A stretch of DNA of 64,000 bases from Polymorphobacter multimanifer (GTDB lineage: Bacteria; Pseudomonadota; Alphaproteobacteria; Sphingomonadales; Sphingomonadaceae). The stretch spans positions 124,001 through 188,000 of the forward strand of contig NZ_JACIIV010000003.1 in assembly GCF_014205635.1 (NCBI RefSeq). The letters are read 5' to 3'. The position numbers were made by a program, and so were the translations under genes. Positions 35,817 through 44,151 of this stretch are shown in pieces. Numbering within the stretch: the first letter of the stretch is position 1; each line of letters opens with the position of its first letter. The notes beneath the pieces were generated by a model. That model was not told the DNA's origin and made no database searches. It was given only the letters and a program-made list of their open reading frames with translations.

Positions 35817-36800
35817 ATGAAAATCGCAGTGATCATCCCCTTCTTCCAGCGCTCGCGCGGGTTGCTGGCGGCCGCAGTCACCTCGATTGCTGCCCAGCAG
35901 GTCGCTGCAGGCACGGAGATCGAGATCATCATCGTCGACGATGGCTCGCCCGTTGCTGCAACTTCGGAAGCCATGCCGCGGCTGCCGTCGCACTGCAGCC
36001 TGCGGATCGTGGAGCAGGCCAATGGCGGGGTTGCCGCGGCGCGCAATGCCGGGCTCGATGCAGTGGCGGCGGGAAGCCGATATGTTGCCTTCCTCGATTC
36101 GGACGATGTCTGGCTCGATGGCCATCTGGCTGCGGGGCTCGATGCCCTGCGCGCCGGCGCCGACCTGTATTTCGACAACACCGACAATTGCGACGGGACC
36201 GACCAGCTGAGCTCGTCCAGCTTCCTGCGTGACCGGCATGGGCGGCTGGACCCCGACGCGCCGGTTGCAGGCACAATCGAGGGGCGCGCGGCGTTCGACG
36301 CGATCCTTTCGGAGCACATGCCGCAGACGTCGCAGGTGATCTATGATTTTCACCATCATGCGGCGGCGCGCTTCGAGGTGTCGCTCCGGCTCGCCAGCGA
36401 AGATTATCTGTTCTGGCTGTGCCTCGCAAACCGGTCGCGGCGTCTCGCCTATCACACCGGGATCATGGGCCGGCGCGGGCGCGGCGTATCGCTCTATCGG
36501 TCGACATTGTCGTGGGATTCGCCGTCCGGAATCGCACGGGTGGTCGATCAGATCAGCATGCGTCGCATGGTTGCCGAGCGCTTCAGCCTCGATCGGCAGC
36601 AGGTGAAGCGGGTCGATGACGAGATCGTCGAGCTTTGCGAGCATGTCATCTTCCTCGCCCTGCGCAACAGCTTCCGCCACCCCCGGACGATCCTGGCGGA
36701 GTTGCGGCGGCTGACGGGGCTATATCCTGCGTTCTGGCGGCGCGTGCCCTCGGCGATCATCGGCCTTCCGGTGGTGCGCGCGCGGCTGATGCAAGGCTAG
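35817..36800 (+). CDS. Family 2 glycosyltransferase, second of a tandem duplicate pair
   Basis: The 327-residue protein begins MKIAVIIPFFQRSRGLLAAA and shares most motifs with its upstream neighbour: IIVDDGSPVAATSEA, ANGGVAAARNAGLDAV, AFLDSDDVWLDGHL, QTSQVIYDF, LASEDYLFWLCLANRS and YHTGIMGRRGRGVS. The acceptor-side stretches differ more (for example residues 115-145), which suggests duplication followed by a change of acceptor or donor. The gene lies 17 bases after its twin. The outer-membrane protein gene follows six bases later. Confidence 0.88.
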   Translation: MKIAVIIPFFQRSRGLLAAAVTSIAAQQVAAGTEIEIIIVDDGSPVAATSEAMPRLPSHCSLRIVEQANGGVAAARNAGLDAVAAGSRYVAFLDSDDVWLDGHLAAGLDALRAGADLYFDNTDNCDGTDQLSSSSFLRDRHGRLDPDAPVAGTIEGRAAFDAILSEHMPQTSQVIYDFHHHAAARFEVSLRLASEDYLFWLCLANRSRRLAYHTGIMGRRGRGVSLYRSTLSWDSPSGIARVVDQISMRRMVAERFSLDRQQVKRVDDEIVELCEHVIFLALRNSFRHPRTILAELRRLTGLYPAFWRRVPSAIIGLPVVRARLMQG

Positions 36801-36805
36801 AGGCG

Positions 36806-38089
36806 GTGAACATCATATCAGGACACGCTGCGAGGCGCCTGTCGCGCGGCTCGGCATGTGCGCTGGCGATCCTGCTGGCGGTGCCACCATCGGCGGCCAA
36901 TGCCCAGATGGTTGTTCGCGGCCAGGGCGTCGCCGACCGCGCGCGCTCGGACTATGATCCTCTGGGCATCGATGTCGGCGGCTTTCGCCTGTTCCCGCAA
37001 CTCACGATCGATGCGCTCGCCACCGACAATCTCCGGGCATCGAACCGCAACCGCGAGGCGGATGCCTATCTTGTCATCGCCCCTGACCTGCGCTTCACCA
37101 GCAACTGGGCGCGACACGACCTGTCGGGGCGCGCCTGGTTTACCCGCAGCATTCATGCCGCCATTCCTGCGGAAGATGTCAGCCAGTTCGGCGCCACGAC
37201 CAGTGCTGCACTCGATATTTCGCGCAATAGCCGTATCCGCATCGAAGCCAGTGCCGATCGCCGCGTCGAGAGCCGGACCAGCCTCGCCAGCTTCCAGAAT
37301 ACCGTGACACCGGTGAGCTACAATATCCTCAGGGGCAGTGTCGCCGCGTCGCAGATCGTCGATCGCCTCGTCCTGAACGCCACGCTGGCAGCCGAGAAGC
37401 GGGACTTTTTCGCGGCCGTGGCGGCGGATGGCAGCGCAATCGACCAGGATTTCCGCGATATGCGCAGCATCACCGCCGGCGGCAGCGCCCAATACGAGAT
37501 CCGCAGCGGCGTCGGCATCGTCCTGAGCGGCCAATATGAAGACAGCCGCTTCACCGGCCAGCCGACTGCGCCAGGGCTCGGGCTTGTGCGCGATTCGAAC
37601 GGTTATGACCTGTTGCTCGGGCTGTCGCTCGAGCTGACCTCGCTGGTCTTCGGGCAGGTCCAGGTCGGCATGATCAGGCGCAGCTATGATGACCCGCGGC
37701 TGCAGGATGTGAGCGGCCCCTCCTATCGCGCCAACCTGCTCTGGAACGTCACGCCGCTTACATCGCTGCGATTGACCGGGGCGCGCAGCGTCGAGGATGC
37801 CAGTTCCACCATCTTTGCCGGCAACACGCGGAGCCAGGTGAAGCTCGCGGTCGATCACGAGCTTTTTCGCTACATCATCGTCTCGGCCGACACCGATTTC
37901 TCGCGATTCACGGCAAATGGCCCGGGGCCTCGCGGCAATGAATTCAGCATCGGGGCCGGCGCGCGCTATCTGCTGAACCGACGCTGGGTGGTGAGCGGTC
38001 GTGTCGACCATCGCCAGCGCACGTCCGATACCGCTTCACTTCGCTTCCATGCGACCACCGTATCGGTGTCCACGCGCTTTGCATTCTAG
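36806..38089 (+). CDS. Outer-membrane beta-barrel protein (BBP2-type) of the EPS locus
   Basis: The 427-residue protein starts at GTG 36806 and has a signal peptide (ACALAILLAVPPSAANAQ, cleavage near residue 33). The rest is alternating beta strands with aromatic ends, finishing TTVSVSTRFAF, a typical outer-membrane barrel C-terminus with a terminal Phe. FRLFPQLTIDALATDNLRAS near the N-terminus resembles the putative beta-barrel porin 2 family, common in EPS loci. It may form or assist the outer-membrane exit of the polymer, as the Wza-like protein here is small. The ribosome site is weak and very close. It ends the rightward run begun at Wzx. Confidence 0.8.
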   Translation: MNIISGHAARRLSRGSACALAILLAVPPSAANAQMVVRGQGVADRARSDYDPLGIDVGGFRLFPQLTIDALATDNLRASNRNREADAYLVIAPDLRFTSNWARHDLSGRAWFTRSIHAAIPAEDVSQFGATTSAALDISRNSRIRIEASADRRVESRTSLASFQNTVTPVSYNILRGSVAASQIVDRLVLNATLAAEKRDFFAAVAADGSAIDQDFRDMRSITAGGSAQYEIRSGVGIVLSGQYEDSRFTGQPTAPGLGLVRDSNGYDLLLGLSLELTSLVFGQVQVGMIRRSYDDPRLQDVSGPSYRANLLWNVTPLTSLRLTGARSVEDASSTIFAGNTRSQVKLAVDHELFRYIIVSADTDFSRFTANGPGPRGNEFSIGAGARYLLNRRWVVSGRVDHRQRTSDTASLRFHATTVSVSTRFAF

Positions 38090-38092
38090 TTC

Positions 38093-38143
38093 CTGCAGCT
38101 CAGGGATTTCTGCAGCTCAGGGATACCTGCAGCTCAGGGATTG
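38093..38143. repeat. Three tandem 17-bp repeats at the end of the GH16 gene
   Basis: The unit CTGCAGCTCAGGGATTT occurs three times head to tail (38093-38109, 38110-38126, 38127-38143), with changes only in the last two bases. It fills the gap between two convergent genes and supplies the last codons and stop of the GH16 gene (minus strand). The near-perfect identity points to a recent expansion by slippage. Confidence 0.9.
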
Positions 38144-38941
38144 GGGAAAGGCGCAGCGTTCGCCGGGGGCGGTGAAGGCAATCCAGTCGATATCGGCGCT
38201 GATCGCCGGGCGCGGATCGACGAATTTCCCGAGCCAGTCTTCGACGGGCTTGGCCCCCATCCAAAGCGACAGGAACAGCTGGCCCGGCACATTCGGCAAG
38301 GGCGCGCGGGTTTCGGTGCGGACGAGCGTGCCGTCGATGAACCAGCGGATCGCCGTCGGCGTCCACTCGACCGCATAGTCGTGGAATTCCGCCGACGCAT
38401 CGCCACCGACCGCTTCCAATGATTCGCGGCCGCCCTTGCCGTTGACGAAGACATTGAGCTGCACCTTGTCCGGTGATTTGCCGAGAAACTCGAAATCGAC
38501 CTCGTCATGGACCGGAGTCAGCGGCAGACCGGAATAGGTGAACATCGCCGTGTTGAGACCTGCACCGGCGGCGGCTCGCATCCGTGCTTCGTACAACCCA
38601 TGGCCATAGCGCCCCCACGTCCGGATCTCGGCGCATTTGTAAGGCCGCAGCCGATTTGGCGCCTGGGTGAGGCGAAGCTTCAGCACACCCGCCTGCACGC
38701 CAACATTGCTGCGCGCCCATGTGCAGCCGTGCCAGGCGCCATTCACCCATCCGTCCGAAATGTACCAGCGCCGCGTGTCGATCCTGTCGAAAGGCTCGAA
38801 AAAGGATTTTGGCGGCAGTGGCGCCGGCGCTGGAGCAGCACCAACGCCGAGCACCGCCGCCGCCAGCACCGCTGCCGCTCTTGCGGCATCAGTTCGTGTA
38901 ATAGCCCTTGAACTTCTTGTGATAGCCATAGACGTCCTCAT
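38117..38941 (-). CDS. Secreted family 16 glycoside hydrolase
   Basis: The 274-residue protein has a twin-basic-free signal peptide (AAAVLAAAVLGVGAAPAPA, cleavage near residue 36) and a GH16 jelly-roll. Key parts are DTRRWYISDGWVNGAWHG, AEIRTWGRYGHGLYEARMRA, and the catalytic HDEVDFEFLG near residue 145, with the EVDFE nucleophile and acid/base glutamates in the form without the beta-bulge residue, as in lichenase-type enzymes. DYAVEWTPTAIRWFIDG follows. It probably cuts or trims the EPS in the periplasm or outside. The start overlaps the end of the Wzc gene; ATG 38929 is also possible. The last five to six residues come from the tandem repeat. Confidence 0.88.
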   Translation of the reverse strand: MRTSMAITRSSRAITRTDAARAAAVLAAAVLGVGAAPAPAPLPPKSFFEPFDRIDTRRWYISDGWVNGAWHGCTWARSNVGVQAGVLKLRLTQAPNRLRPYKCAEIRTWGRYGHGLYEARMRAAAGAGLNTAMFTYSGLPLTPVHDEVDFEFLGKSPDKVQLNVFVNGKGGRESLEAVGGDASAEFHDYAVEWTPTAIRWFIDGTLVRTETRAPLPNVPGQLFLSLWMGAKPVEDWLGKFVDPRPAISADIDWIAFTAPGERCAFPQSLSCRYP

Positions 38942-41090
38942 GTCCGGTGCTCGCATATTTGCGGATGTCGACCAGCGACAGCGCGACACCCGCCACGCGC
39001 GCATCGGCGCCGATCAGCAGATCGAGCGCAGCATCGGCAGCGCGCATCGATGTGGCGCGCCACCGGGCGAGAAACAGTACCGCATCGGCCTTGCTCGCCA
39101 CGACCCGCGCATCGGCGAGCCCGAGCACCGGTGCGGTGTCGACGACCACGAACTCGAAGCGCTCGCGCAGTGCAGCCAGCAATGCCGCCAGGGCCTCGAC
39201 ACCCAGCAGATCGCGACCGTCGTTGGCCGATGCCATCGTGCCGAGAATGGAAAGGTCGGTCTGGGAATCACGGACCAGTGCCTCATCGAGTGAAGCGGTG
39301 CCGGCCAGCACTTCGAGAAGCAGGCCGGGCCGGCCTTCGAGCAGCATGTCGCTGGCCGAATGCCGGCGGATGTCGCAGTCCACGAGCACGGTGCTGGCGC
39401 CCGACAAGGCAAGGGTGCGCGCCAGGCAGACGGCTGTCGTTGTCTTGCCCTCTCGCGGCAGTGCCGAGGTCACCGCGATGACGCGCGGCCGATGCCGCCC
39501 GCGCAGCGTGACCGACGCCCGGACGCTGCGAAGCGATTCAGCGAACATCGATTGCGGGTGCGAGACGATATAATCCTGCGGCGCCTCGGTGACGCGCATG
39601 CCATCGAGGGTCGATCCGATCTCGGGCAGCGCCCCCAGATAGCGCACGCCGAGGCGGCGCTCGACATCCTGCTTGGTGCGGACGCCGCCATCGAGGAACT
39701 CTGCGAACGCGATTGCGATGCCGCCGAACGACAGCGCAAACACCAGCGACAGCGACGAGACGAGCCGGACATTCGGCGAGGTCGGCTCCAGCGGAATGAG
39801 CGCCGGAGACGCGATCGAAGCGCGTGGCTGCTCGATGCCTTCGCGCGCCGCCGTACCGATCGACCGGTTGAGAAAGGCGCCATAGATGGCGCGTGCCGCA
39901 AGCGCCTTGCGCTCCAGCTCCATGTAGCCGACCTGTGCGGCGGCGTTGCTTGCGAGCATCCGCCGCGATGCCTGCTGGCTTGCAAGCAGCGATTCGACGC
40001 CGGAGCGGGCAACACGCACCTCGGCCTGCAGGCTCGACAGGATCCGGTCGATCTCCAGCTGGATCTGGCGCTGCACGGCGACAAGGCGCTGCTCCTCCTG
40101 TCCGATCGCCGGATGGCGCTCGCCGTAGCGCGCCCGCAACTGTGCGAGTGTGCGACTGCTGTCGGCTTCCTGGGCGCGCAATGCACCGATCGTCCCCGAA
40201 TTGAGCGCCGATGCGACATCGCCGCCACCACCGCCGCGCTCGAACTGCGCCCGTGCCGCCGACAGTCTTCCCTCGCGTTCGGCAAGCAGCGCGCGGGCCG
40301 ACGCCAGCTGCTGGTTGAGCGTCGAGCTCTCCTGCTCGGCCATCGTCGCCCCCTGGGCGCTCATCAGGCCATTGGCAATCTTGTACTGCTGGAGCGCTGA
40401 ATCGGCGGCTTCGGCCTCTCTGCGCAGCTCGACGAGACGGCTGTCGACCTGCAGCCGGGCTCGCGCGTCGGTCTCGTCCTTGGCCTGCCTGAGCTGGTCG
40501 AGATAGGCCTGGGCAAAGGCATTGGCGATCCGTGCAGCCTGGGTGGCCGATCGCGAGCGGGCTTCGATCTCGATGATCGAGGTTCGCCCCGCGCGGCGCA
40601 CGGTGACAGCGCTGCGCAGGGCCGTGGCCGTGGCGACCAGCCGCGCCTGCGCCTGCTGCGCCGGAGTGGCGTCGATGGCGTTATCGCCACCCGATGCGAA
40701 TTCGGGATCATCGGCCAGGCCGAGATCTTCGACAACCGCTGCTGCAAGCCGCGGCGAGCCGACGACCACCAATTGGGTGTCGATGAAATCCGAACTGGGA
40801 AGCTGCTCGGTGTTCTGGATGCTCGCCGGTTGGACCGGATCTCCGCCGCGCGGCTCGATCAGCACGCTCGCGGTCGCCGAATACTGGCGCGTGGCGAGTG
40901 CAAGATAACTGCCGGCTGCGGCCAGAATGGCGATGACGACAAACAGGAAAATCCATATCCTGCGGCGCATGATCGCCCAGAAGACCCTCGGATCGGGAAG
41001 CAGGGCACGCCGCTCGGCGGTCGGCGCATCGCCGCTGTCGAGGATCAGCCTTCCCTGAGCCTGTTCAGCGATCTCGAATTCCTGCTGCAT
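38889..41090 (-). CDS. wzc: Wzc-type polysaccharide co-polymerase and tyrosine autokinase
   Basis: The 733-residue inner-membrane protein starts at the ATG giving MQQEFEIAEQAQGRL, behind GGGGG. It has a first membrane helix near residues 45-68, a large periplasmic Wzz-like region with coiled coil (LDQLRQAKDETDARARLQVD and following), and a second helix near 435-460. A cytoplasmic BY-kinase follows: Walker A SALPREGKTTT (about 540), Walker A' TVLVDCDIRR, Walker B FEFVVVDTAP. It ends in a tyrosine-rich tail (five Tyr in the last 22 residues) for autophosphorylation. It sets EPS chain length and couples polymerisation to export. The GH16 gene overlaps its 3' end. No low-molecular-weight tyrosine phosphatase gene lies near. 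Confidence 0.92.
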   Translation of the reverse strand: MQQEFEIAEQAQGRLILDSGDAPTAERRALLPDPRVFWAIMRRRIWIFLFVVIAILAAAGSYLALATRQYSATASVLIEPRGGDPVQPASIQNTEQLPSSDFIDTQLVVVGSPRLAAAVVEDLGLADDPEFASGGDNAIDATPAQQAQARLVATATALRSAVTVRRAGRTSIIEIEARSRSATQAARIANAFAQAYLDQLRQAKDETDARARLQVDSRLVELRREAEAADSALQQYKIANGLMSAQGATMAEQESSTLNQQLASARALLAEREGRLSAARAQFERGGGGGDVASALNSGTIGALRAQEADSSRTLAQLRARYGERHPAIGQEEQRLVAVQRQIQLEIDRILSSLQAEVRVARSGVESLLASQQASRRMLASNAAAQVGYMELERKALAARAIYGAFLNRSIGTAAREGIEQPRASIASPALIPLEPTSPNVRLVSSLSLVFALSFGGIAIAFAEFLDGGVRTKQDVERRLGVRYLGALPEIGSTLDGMRVTEAPQDYIVSHPQSMFAESLRSVRASVTLRGRHRPRVIAVTSALPREGKTTTAVCLARTLALSGASTVLVDCDIRRHSASDMLLEGRPGLLLEVLAGTASLDEALVRDSQTDLSILGTMASANDGRDLLGVEALAALLAALRERFEFVVVDTAPVLGLADARVVASKADAVLFLARWRATSMRAADAALDLLIGADARVAGVALSLVDIRKYASTGHEDVYGYHKKFKGYYTN

Positions 41091-41202
41091 AGACAAGCCC
41101 CCGCCGTAACACTTTCGAACACGTTCCGTTAAATCTTGATATAGCACCTCTTGCAGCAGGCTGGCACGTCCAGGCGACATTCTAGCGTTTGGTTTCGATG
41201 CA

Positions 41203-41212
41203 ACTATACTAT
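41203..41212 (+). promoter_or_regulatory. TATACTA-type element, site 5 (Wzc/acyltransferase divergent gap)
   Basis: ACTATACTAT preceded by TGCA, in the 235-base gap between leftward wzc and the rightward acyltransferase gene. It is followed by CGTCAAA, a short string also seen 24 bases after site 6. Apart from this element and AT-rich sequence I see nothing else in the gap. Confidence 0.4.
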
Positions 41213-41325
41213 CGTCAAATGGCAACTGTTCTGTCGGATAGTGACATGTGTATCGACTAGCTGTTCGATAGCCATTTCTCCGCTCCTGTCTTACGAGAGC
41301 GCGAACAGGGGCCAAATTCTTGGTG

Positions 41326-42546
41326 ATGAACGACCGAATCACAGAGCAGGAAAGGCCTTGGTCGGCCGGGGCGGCGTTGTTGCGGCTGACGCTGGTCGCG
41401 TGCCTTTTTCTCTACCAGAGCAGTGAAGTGAGCGGCAGCTTCGGCCGGCTGGCCGGTGTGGCGTGGCTGGTGCCGCATGTGCTGATCGCCGGGCTGTTCA
41501 CGCTTGCCGGGCTGCTCTCGATGCAGAGCCTGGAGGCGCATGGCGCTGGGCGCTTTCTGCGGCGGCGTGCCGCCCGGCTGGCGCCGTTGCTCCTCGTCGC
41601 TGTGATGCTGCCATCGCTTGTGATCGGCCCGCTCGTGTCGGTGCGGCCGATGCCGGCCTATCTTGCCGACCCGGAACTCTGGTCCTGGTTCCTGAACCTC
41701 GTTTTCTGGCCGCAATTCACGCTTCCCGGCGTGTTTCTGCTCAATGTCGTGCCGCGGGTCGTCAACGACATCATGTGGACGCTGCCGGTCGCGGTCGCCG
41801 CCGCCATGGCGCTCTGTGTGACGGCCATCCGCCCGCAGCGCGCGGCTGGCGTGCTGTCGGCAATGCTGGTGCTACTGGCCTCGGCCGCGCTGGCCGCCGG
41901 TGGATCGGGGCTGGACACGGCGATGGTGAACAAGACGCTCGGTGCTGCGGCGGCGTTCATGCTGGGCGCGCTCGCCCATGTGCTGGGCCGGCGGCTGCCG
42001 CGGACGCTCAAACGCAGCGCCATTGCTGCTATCGCCATCGCCGCGGCCGTCATTATGGGTGTCGCGGTCCTCGGGCAGCGCAACTGGCTACTGCTGCCGG
42101 CTTTCAACGTCCTGCTCGCCGTGCCGATAGCCTGTCTTGTGGTGGTGCCGGCGGGGATTTCGCTTCGCGCATCGCCGCTCGTCACCGCTCTTCAACGCTA
42201 TGCCGGCGGGGCCTTTTTGATGGCATATCCGGTCCAGCAGGCTGCGATCGCGCTCGGTTCGACCAACCAGGGCTTTGTCATCAACGTCCTTGCCAGCCTG
42301 CCGGTGACGCTGGTGATCGCCGCGCTGAGCTGGCACCTGTTCGAGGCACGGGTCGTTGCACGCGCGGCCCGTGGCGCGGATGCAGTGTTGCCCGACGCCG
42401 TGCCCGGCCTGTCGCTGGCGCAGGCGCGACGTCTGCTGGTCGAAAAATTGCCCGAGCTGGGCCTGTGGCTCGTGTTCCTGGCACTTGCCTGGGCGGTGAT
42501 GGCGATCACCGTCTTCGCGTTCCAGCCCGACCGTGGCGGGATCTGA
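41326..42546 (+). CDS. Acyltransferase-3-like membrane protein
   Basis: The 406-residue protein has ten or so hydrophobic helices. The order resembles acyltransferase 3 (OafA/ExoZ) proteins, which acetylate or succinylate polysaccharide: LLRLTLVACLFLYQSSEV at the start, FLRRRAARLAPLLLVAVM (the arginine-rich loop) and WTLPVAVAAAMALC. The catalytic His of the first helix usually seen in this family is not obvious here, so it may be inactive or divergent. TTG 41320, GTG 41323 and ATG 41326 follow each other; GGGG at 41308 favours one of the first two by spacing. It shares an intergenic region with wzc and is followed by the phosphatase gene. Confidence 0.7.
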   Translation: MNDRITEQERPWSAGAALLRLTLVACLFLYQSSEVSGSFGRLAGVAWLVPHVLIAGLFTLAGLLSMQSLEAHGAGRFLRRRAARLAPLLLVAVMLPSLVIGPLVSVRPMPAYLADPELWSWFLNLVFWPQFTLPGVFLLNVVPRVVNDIMWTLPVAVAAAMALCVTAIRPQRAAGVLSAMLVLLASAALAAGGSGLDTAMVNKTLGAAAAFMLGALAHVLGRRLPRTLKRSAIAAIAIAAAVIMGVAVLGQRNWLLLPAFNVLLAVPIACLVVVPAGISLRASPLVTALQRYAGGAFLMAYPVQQAAIALGSTNQGFVINVLASLPVTLVIAALSWHLFEARVVARAARGADAVLPDAVPGLSLAQARRLLVEKLPELGLWLVFLALAWAVMAITVFAFQPDRGGI

Positions 42547-42588
42547 GCCAAGGACGACAACGTCGTCGGAACATGCTAGAGGAAGCGG

Positions 42589-43407
42589 GTGCCGCTCAAG
42601 ACCTTACTTCGCCGCAAAGCCTCGACGCAGGGCCTTCCCGGCGAGCGCATCTATGCGATCGGCGACATCCATGGCCGGCTTGATCTGCTCGACGAGCTGA
42701 TGGCACGCATCGACCGCGACATGGCATCGCGGCCACCGATGCGGACGCGATGCGTCATTCTCGGGGATTTCATCGACCGGGGATTGCAGTCGTCCGCGGT
42801 GATGACGCGCCTGGCCGAACTCGATCCGGACAAATACATCGTGCTCAAGGGCAATCACGAGGCCGCGCTTCTCGATACGCTGCGCGGCGATCATGATGCC
42901 GCCGAGGTCTGGGCCCGCTTCGGCGGCGTGGCGACGCTCGCCAGCTTCGGCGTTTCCGCAGACTCGATCGATCCGGAGGACAGTGGACAATTGATCAGCC
43001 TCGCCCGGCGCGTCATCCCGGCGCCACTCGCCGACTGGCTGGCGCAGCGTCCGCTTTCATTTCGCGCCGGAGGCTATTACTTCGTCCACGCTGGCGTGCG
43101 CCCCGGCGTCGCGCTCGCGCGCCAGACCGAAGCGGACCTGCTATGGATCAGGGATATGTTCACCGAAAGCGACGCCGACCATGGCGCCATCATCGTTCAT
43201 GGGCACAGCATCCGCGAAGCCGGTGCCGAGATCATGCCGAACCGCATCGGCATCGACACCGGCGCCTATCGGACGGGGCGATTGTCGGCTGTCGGGCTGG
43301 AAGGTGACCAGGTCTGGACGCTGGCCACCGGCTCCGCTCCGTCTGCCGAGCTGCTGGTGCCGGCAGCGGCCCGCATCAGCGAGGCATGGGCACCATTCAG
43401 GCGCTGA
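42589..43407 (+). CDS. PPP-type metallophosphoesterase (Ser/Thr phosphatase family)
   Basis: The 272-residue protein starts at GTG 42589. It has the three metal-binding PPP motifs in order: YAIGDIHGRLDLLDEL (near residue 22), VILGDFIDRG (near 57) and VLKGNHEAALL (near 85), then HAGVRPG and IIVHGHSI with the later histidines. This is the bacterial PrpA/PrpE-like class, which dephosphorylates proteins, or can act as Ap4A hydrolase. Its place between an acyltransferase and the priming enzyme, near Wzc, suggests a role in controlling EPS phosphorylation, which is inference. It ends nine bases before the convergent priming-enzyme gene. Confidence 0.85.
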   Translation: MPLKTLLRRKASTQGLPGERIYAIGDIHGRLDLLDELMARIDRDMASRPPMRTRCVILGDFIDRGLQSSAVMTRLAELDPDKYIVLKGNHEAALLDTLRGDHDAAEVWARFGGVATLASFGVSADSIDPEDSGQLISLARRVIPAPLADWLAQRPLSFRAGGYYFVHAGVRPGVALARQTEADLLWIRDMFTESDADHGAIIVHGHSIREAGAEIMPNRIGIDTGAYRTGRLSAVGLEGDQVWTLATGSAPSAELLVPAAARISEAWAPFRR

Positions 43408-43416
43408 ACGATCGGC

Positions 43417-44151
43417 TCAGCAGGCACCCTGGCCGAGCAGCACCACGGGCACGGTGCAGGCCATGATCCTGATGTCCCCGAGGATCGATTTGCGGCGCGC
43501 ATAGAGCCGGTCGCATGCCACGCGGCAGCGATAGGAAGTCTCGCTCCGGCCGCTCACCTGCCAGAGCCCGGTGATTCCCGGCCGCACCGAACAATAGTCG
43601 CCGATATACCGACCATAGCGCGCGATCTCGCCAGTGACGATCGGACGTGGGCCTACGATGGCCATCTCGCCCGCGAGCACGTTGAAGATCTGCGGCAGTT
43701 CGTCGAGGCTGGTGCGGCGCAGGAAATTGCCGATGCCGATGATCCGCGGATCATTGCGGAGCTTGTGGTTCTCCGCCCATTCGGCGCGCGCCGCGGGGCA
43801 GTCGGCCAGCAACGCATCGAGCATCTCGGACGCGTTCACGTGCATCGTGCGAAATTTGAGGCAGGTGAACAATTCACCGTCGCGGCCGATGCGCTGCTGG
43901 CGGAACAAGATCGGCCCGGAACTTGTCAGTGCGATCGTTGCCGCGCTGAACAGCATGATCGGCGAAAAGACAAGAAGTGCAATCAGGGCCACGAGTACAT
44001 CGACTGTGCGGACGAGAAGACCATCGCGTGTCGGTGCTCCTGCACGTCGGGGCAGGGATTTTGCAGCCGTTTCGCCCTGATTTGTGTCCGAAGACAGCGC
44101 GGAAGCCAGGTAAACATTGAAGCCGCCGCCGTACTCCTCGAACGCCTTCAT
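43417..44151 (-). CDS. ExoY-type priming glycosyl-1-phosphate transferase
   Basis: The 244-residue protein moves a sugar-1-phosphate from UDP-sugar to undecaprenyl phosphate and so starts EPS synthesis. It lacks the N-terminal four-helix domain of larger family members. It has one hydrophobic hairpin (about 48-75: LVRTVDVLVALIALLVFSPI) followed by the catalytic region: LFRQQRIGRDG, KFRTMHVNAS, FLRRTSLDELPQIFNVLAGE, MAIVGPRPIV and SVRPGITGLWQVSGRS. All key family motifs are present. The start ATG was taken at 44151 behind a G-rich site. It is divergent from the PEP-CTERM gene across 330 bases carrying a TATACTA element with an inverted half. Confidence 0.92.
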   Translation of the reverse strand: MKAFEEYGGGFNVYLASALSSDTNQGETAAKSLPRRAGAPTRDGLLVRTVDVLVALIALLVFSPIMLFSAATIALTSSGPILFRQQRIGRDGELFTCLKFRTMHVNASEMLDALLADCPAARAEWAENHKLRNDPRIIGIGNFLRRTSLDELPQIFNVLAGEMAIVGPRPIVTGEIARYGRYIGDYCSVRPGITGLWQVSGRSETSYRCRVACDRLYARRKSILGDIRIMACTVPVVLLGQGAC

